From JAWBSP01 sp964632175 (lineage in GTDB: Archaea; Hadarchaeota; Hadarchaeia; Hadarchaeales; JAWBSP01), in assembly GCA_964632175.1 (NCBI GenBank), contig CAZWBJ010000001.1:34240-98239 (forward strand): a stretch of 64,000 nucleotides of DNA, in the 5' to 3' direction. The notes under the pieces were generated by a model that saw only the letters and a program-made list of their open reading frames with translations, had not been told where the DNA came from and did not search any database. Made by a program: the position numbers and the translations under genes. Positions 50,467 to 59,147 of this stretch are shown here, in pieces. Position 1 is the first letter of the stretch. Each line of letters starts with the position of its first letter.

Positions 50467-51383
50467 TGGAGCTCACCGTTTTTCTGCTGGGCACTTCGGG
50501 GAGCATCCCCACACCCAGGCGAGCTCTCCCAGCCATTGCCCTCAGGAGGGAGGGGGAACTCCTCCTTTTTGACTGCGGGGAGGGAACTCAGGTCCAAATG
50601 GCCCGCGCCGGGTTGAGCCCAATGAAAATCTCGAAGGTCTTCATCACCCACCTTCATGGCGACCATTTCCTAGGTCTGGCTGGTATCGTGCAGACGCTGT
50701 CCCTGTGGGGGAGGGAAAAGAGGCTTGAGGTATATTGCCCAGCGGAGGAGGTGGAAAGGCTGAGGAAGTACCTTGAGATCCCGAGATACACCATCACCTT
50801 CGAGCTACTGGTAGAAGGACTAGAGCCGGGGCAAGAGGTGAGGGGGGAGGGCTGGAGAGTTCTGACGGCTCGGGCCCACCATCCCGTGCCTTCCCTAGCC
50901 TACGCCTTTGTGGAGGAGGGGCGGCCCGGTCATCTGGACCTTCAAAAAGCTTTATCCCTAGGGCTCAAGCAGGGCCCGGAACTCGGGCGTCTGAAGGCCG
51001 GCGAGAGCATCAGACTCCCCAACGGGCGCGTGGTCAGGCCCGAGGATGTGATAGGGCCATCCATCCGAGGCAGGAAGGTGGTTTACGTGGGAGACACGGC
51101 TGTCACCGAGGAGATTGTGGAGCTTTCGAGGGATGCGGATCTCCTTATCTTCGATTCCACTTTTGCGGAGGAGCTTTCAGCCAAGGCGGTCGAGAATTCT
51201 CACTCAACCTGCACTCAGGCCGCGGAGGTGGCGCGGAGGGCAGGGGTCAAAAAGCTCGTTCTCTTCCACGTGAGCCCCCGGTACGAAGACGCTTCCGTCC
51301 TTCTATCCCAAGCCTCCAAGATCTTTCCGGAGACCATAGTTGGGGAAGATTTGCTTAGAATCGAAATTCCTCCATCCAAGTAG
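50466..51383 (+). CDS. rnz: tRNA 3'-end endonuclease RNase Z
   Basis: Removes 3' trailers from tRNA precursors. 305 residues from ATG 50466, sharing a base with the upstream TGA (TGATG). LGTSGSIPTPRRALPAIAL, the zinc motif FITHLHGDHFLGLAG near 65, a GRP exosite-like loop EEGRPGH near 155, VVYVGDTAVTEE near 215 and LVLFHVSPRY near 265 fit the short RNase Z form. Fits the tRNA context of the previous gene; most tRNAs here lack encoded CCA, which needs such 3' processing. Confidence 0.93.
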   Translation: MELTVFLLGTSGSIPTPRRALPAIALRREGELLLFDCGEGTQVQMARAGLSPMKISKVFITHLHGDHFLGLAGIVQTLSLWGREKRLEVYCPAEEVERLRKYLEIPRYTITFELLVEGLEPGQEVRGEGWRVLTARAHHPVPSLAYAFVEEGRPGHLDLQKALSLGLKQGPELGRLKAGESIRLPNGRVVRPEDVIGPSIRGRKVVYVGDTAVTEEIVELSRDADLLIFDSTFAEELSAKAVENSHSTCTQAAEVARRAGVKKLVLFHVSPRYEDASVLLSQASKIFPETIVGEDLLRIEIPPSK

Positions 51384-51552
51384 GACGGCTCGGAATACCT
51401 TGCTAGCTCACTTCCTCGCCTAACACTCTTTTCTTCATCGCCGCCCGAAAACTTTTGGCGAGAAAGGTATTAAGAGTTCCTCCAAGCCCGGCGAGTAAAA
51501 CTTCAGTGCTCCCACCACCTCCGAGACGGCCTTAAGGCAAACCAGAACTCCT

Positions 51553-52638
51553 TTACAGGAAGCTCTCCACGGTTTTCTGGTCCAGCCTCTTGAGCAGCTC
51601 GATCAGGAGTCGCACGCCGTTCTCCGCGTCTTGAAGGCTGAAAAGCCCCACATGGCTGTGAATGTGCCGGGTTGGAATCCCCAGCACCACCGTGGGGCAT
51701 CCCGCGCCGTGGAGGTGGATTCTACCGGCATCCGTTCCACCCCCCATCACCTGACTCAGCTGCAGCGGGATCTTGCACTCCTCCGCCACCTTTATCACAA
51801 ACTCCTTGAAGGGCTGGTTTGGGATCATGCTCCCGTCCATGGTGAAAAGGCTCGGGCCCTTCCCCATGCGGGCCGCGGCCTTCCTTGGATCCACCCCCGG
51901 TACATCCCCGGAAATGTCTATCTCCAGAACTATCCCCACATCTGGGTCGACCACATGGGCGATGGTTTTGGCACCCCTGAGTCCCACCTCCTCCTGAACC
52001 GTGGAGGCAGCGTAAATGGTGTTGGGGTGGTTGATGTTCTGCTCCTTTATCCTCCTGCAGGCCTCAAGCATAACGAAGGTGCCGAGTCTGTCGTCGAAGG
52101 CCTTCCCCATTCCCACCTTTCCATCCCTCAGGAGTACGAAGGGACTCCATGGGGTTACAGGATCCCCTATTTTCACTCCCAGGCTCTCCGCCTCCTCCTT
52201 CGAGGTCACCCCGATGTCTATATACATCTCATCCTTCTTCACCACCTTCTCCCTCTCCTCCTTTGAAAGGACGTGAGGAGGTTTACTTGCAATTACCCCC
52301 ATCAGATCACCCTTGGAGGTCCTGACCGTTACCCTCTGTCCCAGCAGCACCTGCTCCCACCATCCGCCGAGAGTGGAAAAACTCAGAAAGCCAGTTTTCT
52401 CATCTATCCCAGAAACGGCAAAACCCACCTCGTCCACATGACCGGCGAGGAGCACCCTCGGTCTCTCCGCCGAGCCCTTCAGCACGAAACTCACGCTGCC
52501 CAGCTTATCATGCAGCACCTCGTCGGCGTATGGTGACATGTATTCCTTCACGAGGTTGGTCACCTCCCTCTCAAAGCCTGGGGGACCAAACGCCTCCGTC
52601 ATCCTTCTCAGTAGTTCAATGGATTTGGCGTCGAACAT
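51553..52638 (-). CDS. M42-family metallo-aminopeptidase
   Basis: 361 residues from ATG 52638 (MFDAKSIELLRRMTEAFGPP). Zinc ligands and catalytic acids: AGHVDEVGFAV near 68, GKAFDDRLGTFVML near 175, STVQEEVGLRGAK near 210, VLEIDISGDVP, and the end RHIHSHVGLFSL. The TET-type peptidases of this family form large hollow complexes and trim peptides; some are endoglucanase-like by old naming. An AT-rich stretch (ATACAATTTTAACTC) before the start suits a leaderless promoter. An upstream in-frame ATG extends through that promoter and was rejected. Confidence 0.92.
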   Translation of the reverse strand: MFDAKSIELLRRMTEAFGPPGFEREVTNLVKEYMSPYADEVLHDKLGSVSFVLKGSAERPRVLLAGHVDEVGFAVSGIDEKTGFLSFSTLGGWWEQVLLGQRVTVRTSKGDLMGVIASKPPHVLSKEEREKVVKKDEMYIDIGVTSKEEAESLGVKIGDPVTPWSPFVLLRDGKVGMGKAFDDRLGTFVMLEACRRIKEQNINHPNTIYAASTVQEEVGLRGAKTIAHVVDPDVGIVLEIDISGDVPGVDPRKAAARMGKGPSLFTMDGSMIPNQPFKEFVIKVAEECKIPLQLSQVMGGGTDAGRIHLHGAGCPTVVLGIPTRHIHSHVGLFSLQDAENGVRLLIELLKRLDQKTVESFL

Positions 52639-53001
52639 CAAAGAGTTAAAATTGTATCTATTAAGCCCTCTGACTTTTGGCTTCGATTTAGGTTCGTCCC
52701 CCAACCACGACCAACAATGCCCGCGCGTTCTAGGGTGTGGGATTCATGAATTGCACCGTGAGGCGGCAGTGTCATTGAATCGGCATCGAGTCTGTCGTAT
52801 AAAGCGGATGTGACCTATCAGGGGCAGACAACGACATGGAGCTTCGAAGCGAAAACCAAGATCCGGCCAACTTCATGATGAGAATGGAGGGAACGGTGAT
52901 GGCCAGCAGGTAATTTTAGGGATCATGGCCGCGGCGGTTCTCTCTCTACGTCAATGCCCCTTTGTCCCCTTCGCAGTTTTATATATGAGGTGAAAGGAGT
53001 A
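52639..53001. other. Intergenic region before thioredoxin
   Basis: 363 bases. It holds the M42 promoter at the left, then GC-mixed DNA with no strong gene. One 25-codon frame (52838-52915, MELRSENQDPANF...) is open but unsupported. ATGATGAGAATGG near 52875 resembles a C box without a D box. At the right, TTTTATATATGAGG and GGTGAAAGGAGT are the TATA region and ribosome site of thioredoxin. Confidence 0.4.
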
Positions 53002-53316
53002 ATGCTGGAAATCTCGGATCAGGAGTTCGAAGACGTGATTCAAAAGAACCGCGTGGTGGTGATAGATTTCTGGGCAGCCTGGTGTCCGCCCTGTCGGGCT
53101 CTTGCTCCCATTATGGAGGAACTCTCAAGGGAGTACGAGGGCAGGGTGGTCGTGGCGAAGATAAATGTCGATCAGAACAGAGCGAAGGCAGAGGAGTACG
53201 GCATTCGGAGCATTCCCACCCTCCTCTTCTTCAAGGAGGGCAAGCTCATGGATCGGCAGGTGGGCGCTGTACCCAAGAAGGTCATCCAAGAGAGAATCGA
53301 GAACCTTCTCAGGTAG
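53002..53316 (+). CDS. Thioredoxin (WCPPC active site)
   Basis: 104 residues from ATG 53002, after a strong AAAGGAG ribosome site; TTTTATATA lies about 25 bases earlier. Active site VIDFWAAWCPPCRALAPIM near 20-38: Gly of the canonical WCGPC is Pro, which shifts redox potential. YGIRSIPTLLFFKEG carries the cis-Pro. It is the probable partner of trxB at 32698 for protein disulfide reduction. Confidence 0.93.
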   Translation: MLEISDQEFEDVIQKNRVVVIDFWAAWCPPCRALAPIMEELSREYEGRVVVAKINVDQNRAKAEEYGIRSIPTLLFFKEGKLMDRQVGAVPKKVIQERIENLLR

Positions 53317-53383
53317 AATCACCTCACCAAGTGCGGGCGGTACGGCTCGGTGAGGCATGAGGTTGAGTGACCATCGGAGTTTT

Positions 53384-54310
53384 CTAGAGGGAGTCCAGTA
53401 GCCTGCAGACGAGAAGGGGGAGGGTTATGGTGGCATCGCCCTCCACCGTGACGTGCCTCGCCCCGGCTTTGATCTTCCCCCAAGAGATGGCCTCCCTGGT
53501 ACGGGCTCCCGAGAGCGAGCCGTCGTACTCGCCGGCGGTGGTCAGGTAGACGGCGTAATCGAGCCCTCCCCTGAACTGCGCCCACCAGATGACGTGATGC
53601 TTGCTTATCCCTCCCCCTACCACCAGCGCCCCGCAACTTTTGGCCTGCCAGATCAGGTCGTTCATCAGCTGCTCGTCCTTTAGAGGGTTCAGCCTGAAGT
53701 CCCGATGCTCTTGGGAGAAGAGCCAGAGCTGGTATCCCACCGCCCCATCCGTCGGTCCCGGGACTATCACCGGGATGCCGCTTTTTTGGCAGGAGTAGAG
53801 GATGGAGTCCTCCTTCCCAATCCAACGTCCCAGTTCCTTGCAAAGCTCGTGGGAGGAGATCTCTCTCACTCCTTTTTCGTATATCTCCACGAGGAACTCC
53901 CGCATCTTCTCCTCAATGATCAGACCGTACGATTCGTGGGGAAGGAAAACATTACCGAGCCGGTGGATCCCCTTCTCTCGAAGTTCGGCGTCGTCCGCAA
54001 AGAAGGTCCCCCTGTAGTAGGGTTTGAAACTTCGAGCTAGGTCGTGGTCGAGGGTTCCGCAGGTAGTCACGAAAACATCGAAAAGCCTCCTCTTGGCGAG
54101 CTCCCGCAGGACCCCGCGCAAGCCCGTCGCCACGAGGTTGCCGGTGAAGGAGAGGAACTTGAGGCATTCCTTTTGTGAGACCATCTGGAGGAGGATTTCG
54201 CCGGCCTCGGAAAGCATGCTCGCATTAAACCCCCCCGCGCCGCTCATCTGCTCCAAAAGCCGTGAAACCTCCATGCCACTCGTGAGCTGTATGTCTTTGA
54301 CTTCCTCCAT
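53384..54310 (-). CDS. dys: Deoxyhypusine synthase
   Basis: Transfers the aminobutyl group of spermidine to a lysine of aIF5A, NAD-dependent. 308 residues from ATG 54310 (MEEVKDIQLTSGMEVSRLLE). FLSFTGNLVATGLRGVL, TTCGTLDHDLAR, GPTDGAVGYQLWLFSQ, and the catalytic-lysine region VGGGISKHHVIWWAQF near 231 are family hallmarks. A longer open frame upstream runs antisense through the 54359 and CBS genes and is not coding. It is divergent from the 54359 gene (48 bases). Confidence 0.95.
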   Translation of the reverse strand: MEEVKDIQLTSGMEVSRLLEQMSGAGGFNASMLSEAGEILLQMVSQKECLKFLSFTGNLVATGLRGVLRELAKRRLFDVFVTTCGTLDHDLARSFKPYYRGTFFADDAELREKGIHRLGNVFLPHESYGLIIEEKMREFLVEIYEKGVREISSHELCKELGRWIGKEDSILYSCQKSGIPVIVPGPTDGAVGYQLWLFSQEHRDFRLNPLKDEQLMNDLIWQAKSCGALVVGGGISKHHVIWWAQFRGGLDYAVYLTTAGEYDGSLSGARTREAISWGKIKAGARHVTVEGDATITLPLLVCRLLDSL

Positions 54311-54358
54311 CAGAATTCCACTTGCCAAACGTGAATTAAGGGCGGTTACTTTAGATTG

Positions 54359-54667
54359 ATGCGTGGGACCCTGTGCGGGAGGCTGGAGGATCTGGAGAGG
54401 CTGCTTTTGGGGTTGAGGTTCTCGGTACACAGGAAGGGCAGGAGGATGGTGGCGTCTAGGTACGTTGGGATAAAGGGCCGGTGGCACTTTAAGGCGAGCG
54501 AAGCGAGAAGGAACAGGATAAGGTTCGACTTCCACTGGGACTGGCTCGTTCACTTGGCGTACGTCTTCGGGAGCGACCACACCCGAAGGCCGCTCGTTTA
54601 TTACAGGCACTTCCTCCTCCCCCGCCTTTCCAAATTCCGCCTCAGGGTGGTGGGGCTGGATGTCTGA
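54359..54667 (+). CDS. Unknown basic protein
   Basis: 102 residues, family not recognised. It is rich in Arg, His, Trp and aromatic residues: SVHRKGRRMVASRYVGIKG, WHFKASEARRNRIRFDFHWD, HTRRPLVYYRHFLLPRL. The charge suggests nucleic-acid or membrane-surface binding. No cysteine motif or membrane helix. ATG 54359 is one codon after an in-frame TTG. It is divergent from dys and overlaps the possible early start of the CBS gene by 8 bases. Confidence 0.65.
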   Translation: MRGTLCGRLEDLERLLLGLRFSVHRKGRRMVASRYVGIKGRWHFKASEARRNRIRFDFHWDWLVHLAYVFGSDHTRRPLVYYRHFLLPRLSKFRLRVVGLDV

Positions 54668-55124
54668 GTTAAGTTTAAGGCTTCGGAGTAGGGGATTGCA
54701 CATGGGGATTCCGGTGAAGGAACTGATGTCGGAAAAGGTGGTCACCGTGGAGGTGGACACGCCCCTCGCAAAGGTGGCCGAGACCATGAGGAGGAGGAAC
54801 GTGGGCTGCGTGGTGGTGTGCGAGAGGGGGAAGCCGGTGGGGGTGATCACGGAATGGGACATAATGAGGAAGGTGGTGGAGAAGAACTTGGAGCCCGGAA
54901 GGTTCAGGGCGCGGGATGTCATGTCCTCCCCCCTCATCTCCGTCACCCGTGGCACGGACGTGATGGAGGCCCTGAAGCTCATGGTGAAGAGGAGGATAAG
55001 GAGGCTGCCCGTGGTGGAGGGAGGCCGGCTGCTGGGGATTGTGACTCTGGTGGATCTCTTCTCCGTCGTTCAGGAGCGCAGGGAGATGGTTGCTGAGGTC
55101 GAGAAGATCGTCGGAAGGAAGTAG
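54660..55124 (+). CDS. CBS-domain pair protein
   Basis: 154 residues from ATG 54660, or 140 from ATG 54702 (MGIPVKELMSEKVV). Two CBS repeats: KELMSEKVVTVEVDTPLAKV...GVITEWDI and RDVMSSPLISVTRGTDVMEA...GIVTLVDLF. Such pairs sense AMP/ATP or SAM and regulate partner proteins. No fused enzyme domain. The better conserved start is 54702, but coupling with the gene before favours 54660. tRNA-Thr follows 27 bases later. Confidence 0.88.
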   Translation: MSELSLRLRSRGLHMGIPVKELMSEKVVTVEVDTPLAKVAETMRRRNVGCVVVCERGKPVGVITEWDIMRKVVEKNLEPGRFRARDVMSSPLISVTRGTDVMEALKLMVKRRIRRLPVVEGGRLLGIVTLVDLFSVVQERREMVAEVEKIVGRK

Positions 55125-55151
55125 TTTCAACACCTCTCACAAATTTTTGAT

Positions 55152-55224
55152 GCCGCCGTAGCTCAGCCGGTAGAGCGACCGCCTTGTAAGCGGTAGGTCG
55201 TGGGTTCGATCCCCACCGGCGGCT
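55152..55224 (+). tRNA. tRNA-Thr (TGT)
   Basis: 73 bases: acceptor GCCGCCG/CGGCGGC, anticodon stem ACCGC/GCGGT with loop CTTGTAA (anticodon TGT), T-loop GGTTCGATCC, discriminator T, CCA not encoded, no intron. Follows the CBS gene on the same strand. Confidence 0.95.
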
Positions 55225-55608
55225 TGGGAAATTCGAGTTTCAAGGTGCGAAGACCGCCACCCCCTCTTCTTTGGAATTAAGGGTGCGCCGCATTTCCGCA
55301 GAACCTAGCCCCGGCATGTTAACAGCGACTAATGGATAATCTAGGTAGGATTATAAAGTTTTTACTGCTATTCCAAAAATCGTTAGTTATTGCGTTGAGT
55401 GATCGTGTCGAAGTGGTACCGCTTCAACCCGGAGGTGAGCAGGGGGCTGCTTCTCTGCTCCCAGACCACGGTCTATTAAAAGGGCTCTGCTTAAAGCTGA
55501 GGTTTTTGTAGATAGAGTATTGGACAGCGTGGCTTCTGTGTGCGAAATATTCCTTCTCAACCTGTTCGTCGACCACAGATAAGGGGCAGGAACCCGGCTT
55601 ATTTTCTG
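55225..55608. other. Intergenic region between tRNA-Thr and ligase
   Basis: 384 bases. AT-rich parts (GGATTATAAAGTTTTTA near 55350) alternate with GC-rich ones. A 24-codon frame with GTG start (55405-55479) reads SKWYRFNPEVSRGLLLCSQ but has no further support. Inverted pieces near 55436-55464 (GAGCAGGGGGCTGCTTCTCTGCTC) can fold. It may hold an RNA or a gene remnant; I could not identify one. Confidence 0.4.
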
Positions 55609-57210
55609 ATGGAGTTCGAGAAGCTCGGCGAACTTTACGAGCAACTGGAAAAGTTGACTAAAAGGAAGGAGATGGTCAGACTCCTAGCCGATTTCTTGAG
55701 GGACCTTCGGGCGGAAGAGGTCGGACCCGCCTGCTCCATGTTTCTCGGTCCAGCCTTCAGTGTGGGGTGGGCAACGGTCAGGGACGCCGTCCTCGCCGCG
55801 ACGGGCCTGAAGGCGGATGACTTTTGGGAGACCTTCAACAAGACGGGGGATTTGGGGGAGGCAACGAAGCTCCTTTTCACCAGACGTAGGGTGAGAGTTG
55901 TTCCCTTGACGGCCACTCCGCTTACAGTTCTGGAGGTTTGGAGGGTCCTAGAAAAATTGCGCACCGTCCCCAGCCTCCAGCAGAAGAGGAGACTTCTGGA
56001 GGGGCTTTTTAATAGTTGCTCGCCGGTCGGGGCAAAATTCCTGGCCAAGGTGCTCACGGGGGAAATGAGGGCGGGGGTGGGTGAGGGTCTCCTCAGGCAG
56101 GCCCTGGCCGAGGTTTACCGGGTCTCTGGGGAGGAGGTGAAGGCCGCCTGTACCTTCGGAAGCCTGCCCCAGGTCGCGGATGCCTTGGGCAGGGGAAGGG
56201 GATTGGGGGTGTTCATGCTGAGGCTCTTTCAGCCCGTCAGTCCCATGCTTGCCGAGAGTGCGAGGGATGTCAGCGAGGCGTTGAGGGAACATGGAGGTAG
56301 GACGTTCCTGGAGTTCAAGCTGGACGGGGCGAGGGTTCAGATCCACGTTCAGAGGGAGAAGGTTGCCATCTTCACACGTAACCGCGCGGACGTGAGCCGC
56401 TACATGCCGGAGATAGTCGGGCAGGTCAGGGAGCTCGGGCTGAGGGAGGCCATCCTTGAGGGGGAGGTGATAGCCCATGCCCAGGGATCGCCCCTGCCCT
56501 TCCAGTTCCTGATGAGGAGGTTCAGGAGGAAAGAGCCGGAAAAGGCACCCGGGATCTCCCTGCGGCTTTGCTTCTTCGACCTCCTTTACCTTGACGGGAA
56601 GCCGATGCTGGGGGAACCTTACGTCGTCCGGAGGAAGGGGCTGGAGGAGATAGCCGGCGAGCGGGTCGTTGAGAGGAGGGAGGTGGGCGGCGTGGAGGAG
56701 GGGGAGGAATTCCTGAGGCGAGCCCTCTCCCTCGGACACGAGGGGGTGGTGGCAAAGGCGCCGGACACTTCTTACTTCCCGGGCCGGAGGGAGAAGGCCT
56801 GGTTGAAGATAAAACCCGTTTTCACCCTCGATCTGGTCATCACGGCCGCCGAGTGGGGATATGGGAGGAGGGCGGGCTACCTGTCCGATTACTACCTCGC
56901 CGCCCTCGACGAGAAGAGCGGAAAATTTGAGGTCGTGGGGAAGACCTTCAAGGGGCTGACCAACCTTGAGCTGGAGGAAATGACGAAAAGGCTCAGGGCG
57001 CTCCAGACAAAGGCGGAAGGGAGGAAAGTGACCGTCAGGCCCGAGATAGTGGTGGAGGTTTCCTTCAACCAAGTGCAGCGGAGCTCCAAGTATCCCTCCG
57101 GGGTGGCACTGAGGTTCGCCCGCATCGAAAGAATAAGGGATGACAAGAGGCCGGAGGAGGTGGACACCTTGGAGAGGGTCAGAGAACTCCTTTTCCGGCA
57201 GCCGAGCTAG
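55609..57210 (+). CDS. lig: ATP-dependent DNA ligase
   Basis: Seals nicks in replication and repair. 533 residues from ATG 55609 (MEFEKLGELYEQLEKL). N-terminal DNA-binding domain about 1-220, adenylation domain with the AMP-lysine motif EFKLDGARVQIHV near 245, FTRNRADVSRYMPEI, LEGEVIA, LCFFDLLYL, EGVVAKAP, KAWLKIKP, then the OB domain. Slightly shorter than the usual 550-560. An upstream in-frame ATG at 55540 lacks family similarity. Confidence 0.96.
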   Translation: MEFEKLGELYEQLEKLTKRKEMVRLLADFLRDLRAEEVGPACSMFLGPAFSVGWATVRDAVLAATGLKADDFWETFNKTGDLGEATKLLFTRRRVRVVPLTATPLTVLEVWRVLEKLRTVPSLQQKRRLLEGLFNSCSPVGAKFLAKVLTGEMRAGVGEGLLRQALAEVYRVSGEEVKAACTFGSLPQVADALGRGRGLGVFMLRLFQPVSPMLAESARDVSEALREHGGRTFLEFKLDGARVQIHVQREKVAIFTRNRADVSRYMPEIVGQVRELGLREAILEGEVIAHAQGSPLPFQFLMRRFRRKEPEKAPGISLRLCFFDLLYLDGKPMLGEPYVVRRKGLEEIAGERVVERREVGGVEEGEEFLRRALSLGHEGVVAKAPDTSYFPGRREKAWLKIKPVFTLDLVITAAEWGYGRRAGYLSDYYLAALDEKSGKFEVVGKTFKGLTNLELEEMTKRLRALQTKAEGRKVTVRPEIVVEVSFNQVQRSSKYPSGVALRFARIERIRDDKRPEEVDTLERVRELLFRQPS

Positions 57211-58022
57211 AGGAGAACGAAGAGTTGCCAGAAGGCATTCTCAGTGGGGAGTAGCTCCAGCGTTTTTTCGTATCCCTCCCCTTCTGAAAGGAAGGCTTCC
57301 ACCAGCTGGGGCCGGCCACCGATCATCTTGGTGAGTTCCACCCAGAACCTCACCCTTATGGGTTCGGGGGAGGAGAAGGAGCCCCTGGGATTCTCGCCGC
57401 CCACCCTAGCCGTAACCCGGCCAAGTTCTCTTTTCCAAACATACCCGCTCCAGCTCAGGATGAAGACCTCGTTCGGGTATAGCCTGTCCACCGTGAACCG
57501 GACCCTGGTATTCTCCCTTCCCCAATCCACGATCATCAAGTTCTCCCCCCTGCTGCCCCGGAATCCCCACCACCCCGTAAGGTGGTTCTCGAATCCCCCC
57601 ATCTGTCTGAATATCCTCCCGTGAACGTTCTGCCAGCACAGGACCCAGTTAATCGATGGGAAAAGGAGGTTCTCCCCCTTCACCGGAAGCGGTAGCTCGA
57701 TGGAAAGGTTTTCCACGGGTAGGTTCTCGTCCCCCAGATAGAAAAAGGCCGCATCGTAATTCATCCAAACCTTTCCGGCCTCCTCTCGGGAGATCTGCCT
57801 CACCCCGAACCCGCCCAGAAGGATGAGGGCGCACAGGGTTGCTGCCGCTGGAACGGTCCTGGTTTTCAGCTCGGGATCCAGCAGTCCCACGGAGATCAGC
57901 CAGCCCACCGTCGCCAGCAGGGCGATGTGGGACAGGGACTCTGGCCATCCCGTAATGGCGCTGAAGACCAGCACCGTGAGCGCGAAGGCCAGACAGGTCA
58001 AGAACAGCTTACCCTTCTTCAC
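57207..58022 (-). CDS. Unknown membrane protein with extracellular beta-rich domain
   Basis: 271 residues, family not recognised. Three hydrophobic segments occupy about 5-22, 30-48 and 58-75. Then comes a 190-residue domain rich in Trp, Gly, Asn and charged residues (WCWQNVHG-like CWQNVHGRIFRQMGGFENH, GWWGFRGSRGENLMIVDWG, FILSWSGYVWKRELG), which looks like an exported beta fold. It ends 4 bases inside the ligase gene and is convergent to it. Confidence 0.7.
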   Translation of the reverse strand: MKKGKLFLTCLAFALTVLVFSAITGWPESLSHIALLATVGWLISVGLLDPELKTRTVPAAATLCALILLGGFGVRQISREEAGKVWMNYDAAFFYLGDENLPVENLSIELPLPVKGENLLFPSINWVLCWQNVHGRIFRQMGGFENHLTGWWGFRGSRGENLMIVDWGRENTRVRFTVDRLYPNEVFILSWSGYVWKRELGRVTARVGGENPRGSFSSPEPIRVRFWVELTKMIGGRPQLVEAFLSEGEGYEKTLELLPTENAFWQLFVLL

Positions 58023-58058
58023 ACTATTCTAAGCCACCAGTTTTTTGCCGCTGTGCGC

Positions 58059-58217
58059 TCAGATGGTCTCAACGAGATTCCCGGGTAGCTCGAGGCCGTC
58101 AAGCGGGACTCCACATCTCTTGCATCTGGTTTGGCTTTCGGTGGCCACCCTCACTGGAAGGAGGTGGGAGAGACAGCACGGGCATCTCAGCGCCTCGAGG
58201 GGGAGTCTGAATCCCAT
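58059..58217 (-). CDS. Small zinc-ribbon protein (52 residues)
   Basis: MGFRLPLEALRCPCC...TRCKRCGVPLDG: two pairs of cysteines (CPCC at 12-15 and CKRC at 32-35) about 17 residues apart, the pattern of a one-ribbon zinc binder. The rest is hydrophobic/acidic. Such ribbons often bridge RNA or protein partners; no partner is apparent. It lies between the unknown membrane protein and PurU; its start is 70 bases from purU, facing away. Confidence 0.7.
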   Translation of the reverse strand: MGFRLPLEALRCPCCLSHLLPVRVATESQTRCKRCGVPLDGLELPGNLVETI

Positions 58218-58286
58218 CGGGTGTTATTGGTGGGAGCTCCCTTTTAAAGCCGAAACAGCCGCATAAAAGCGGAATTTAAAGTTTCG

Positions 58287-59141
58287 ATGGAGGAAACCGC
58301 TGTTTTCCTTTTCTCCTGTCCAGACAGGAAGGGGATCGTGGCCAGGGTGAGCAACTTCATCTACCGGAACGGTGGAAACATTCTTCATTCCGACGAGCAC
58401 CGGGACCACCAGCTCGGCATCTTCTTCATGAGGGTGGAGTGGTCCCTGGCGGGTTTCAGGATACCCAAGTCAAGGCTACCGGGCGAGATCTCGAAGCTCG
58501 CTAAAGAGCTCGGGGCCAGCTATCGGCTCTACTTCTCCTCCCAGAGGCCGCGGGTGGCGATTTTTGTTTCAAAGCTCCTCCACTGCCTCTACGACATTTT
58601 GGTGAGATACCGAAGCGGGGAGCTGAACGCCGAGATCCCCCTTATCGTAAGCAATTACAGGGATGCCGAGCCCGTCGCCGAGCATTTTGGGCTGAAGTTC
58701 TATCATTTCCCCGTGACCAAGGAGAACAGGCTGGAGCAGGAGGAGCGCGAGCTGGAGCTCCTGAGAAGGGAGAACATAGAGTTAGTGGTGCTGGCAAGGT
58801 ACGACCGGATTCTTTCCCCCAAGTTTGTGGAGGCCTACCGCAACCGCATCATAAGCGTTCACCACTCCTTCCTCCCGGCCTTCGTAGGGAAGGACGCCTA
58901 CGAGCAGGCTTTCAGAAGAGGTGTGAAAATAATAGGTGCGACCGCCCACTTCGTGACCGAGGAGCTGGATGCGGGACCCATCATAGAGCAGGATATCGTG
59001 AGAGTAAGCCACAGGGACTCGCTGGAGGACTTCAAACGGAAGGGGGAGGATGCGGAGAAGGTGGTGCTGAGCAGGGCGCTGAAGTGGTACACGGAGCGGA
59101 AGCTCTTGGTTTACGACAACAAGACGGTGGTTTTTGATTAG
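58287..59141 (+). CDS. purU: Formyltetrahydrofolate deformylase-like protein (PurU family)
   Basis: 284 residues. N-terminal ACT domain (FLFSCPDRKGIVARVSNFI) and a formyl-transferase domain with VLARYDRILSP, ISVHHSFLPAFVGKDAYEQA and ATAHFVTEELDAGPIIEQD; the last holds the catalytic His and Asp. PurU releases formate from 10-formyl-tetrahydrofolate to feed purine synthesis. The enzyme is common in bacteria; in archaea using tetrahydromethanopterin it is less expected, so the cofactor here is uncertain and transfer from bacteria is possible. ATAAAAG and TTTAAAG lie just upstream of the ATG. Confidence 0.87.
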   Translation: MEETAVFLFSCPDRKGIVARVSNFIYRNGGNILHSDEHRDHQLGIFFMRVEWSLAGFRIPKSRLPGEISKLAKELGASYRLYFSSQRPRVAIFVSKLLHCLYDILVRYRSGELNAEIPLIVSNYRDAEPVAEHFGLKFYHFPVTKENRLEQEERELELLRRENIELVVLARYDRILSPKFVEAYRNRIISVHHSFLPAFVGKDAYEQAFRRGVKIIGATAHFVTEELDAGPIIEQDIVRVSHRDSLEDFKRKGEDAEKVVLSRALKWYTERKLLVYDNKTVVFD

Positions 59142-59147
59142 CTAAAG

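Noticed and set aside
52838..52915. 25-codon frame and a C-box-like ATGATGA near thioredoxin
   Set aside because: No ribosome site or promoter fits the frame, and no CTGA D box is present for a C/D RNA.
53322..53355. CCTCACC...GGTGAGG stem between thioredoxin and deoxyhypusine synthase
   Set aside because: The loop is 20 bases and no T-run follows; too weak to call a terminator.
54311..54982. Upstream extension of the deoxyhypusine synthase frame by about 220 residues
   Set aside because: It runs antisense through the 54359 gene and the CBS gene, has low-complexity Pro/His-rich sequence and no family similarity. The enzyme's usual start is at 54310.
55948..57072. 374-residue open frame on the minus strand
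   Set aside because: Antisense to DNA ligase; no recognisable domain.
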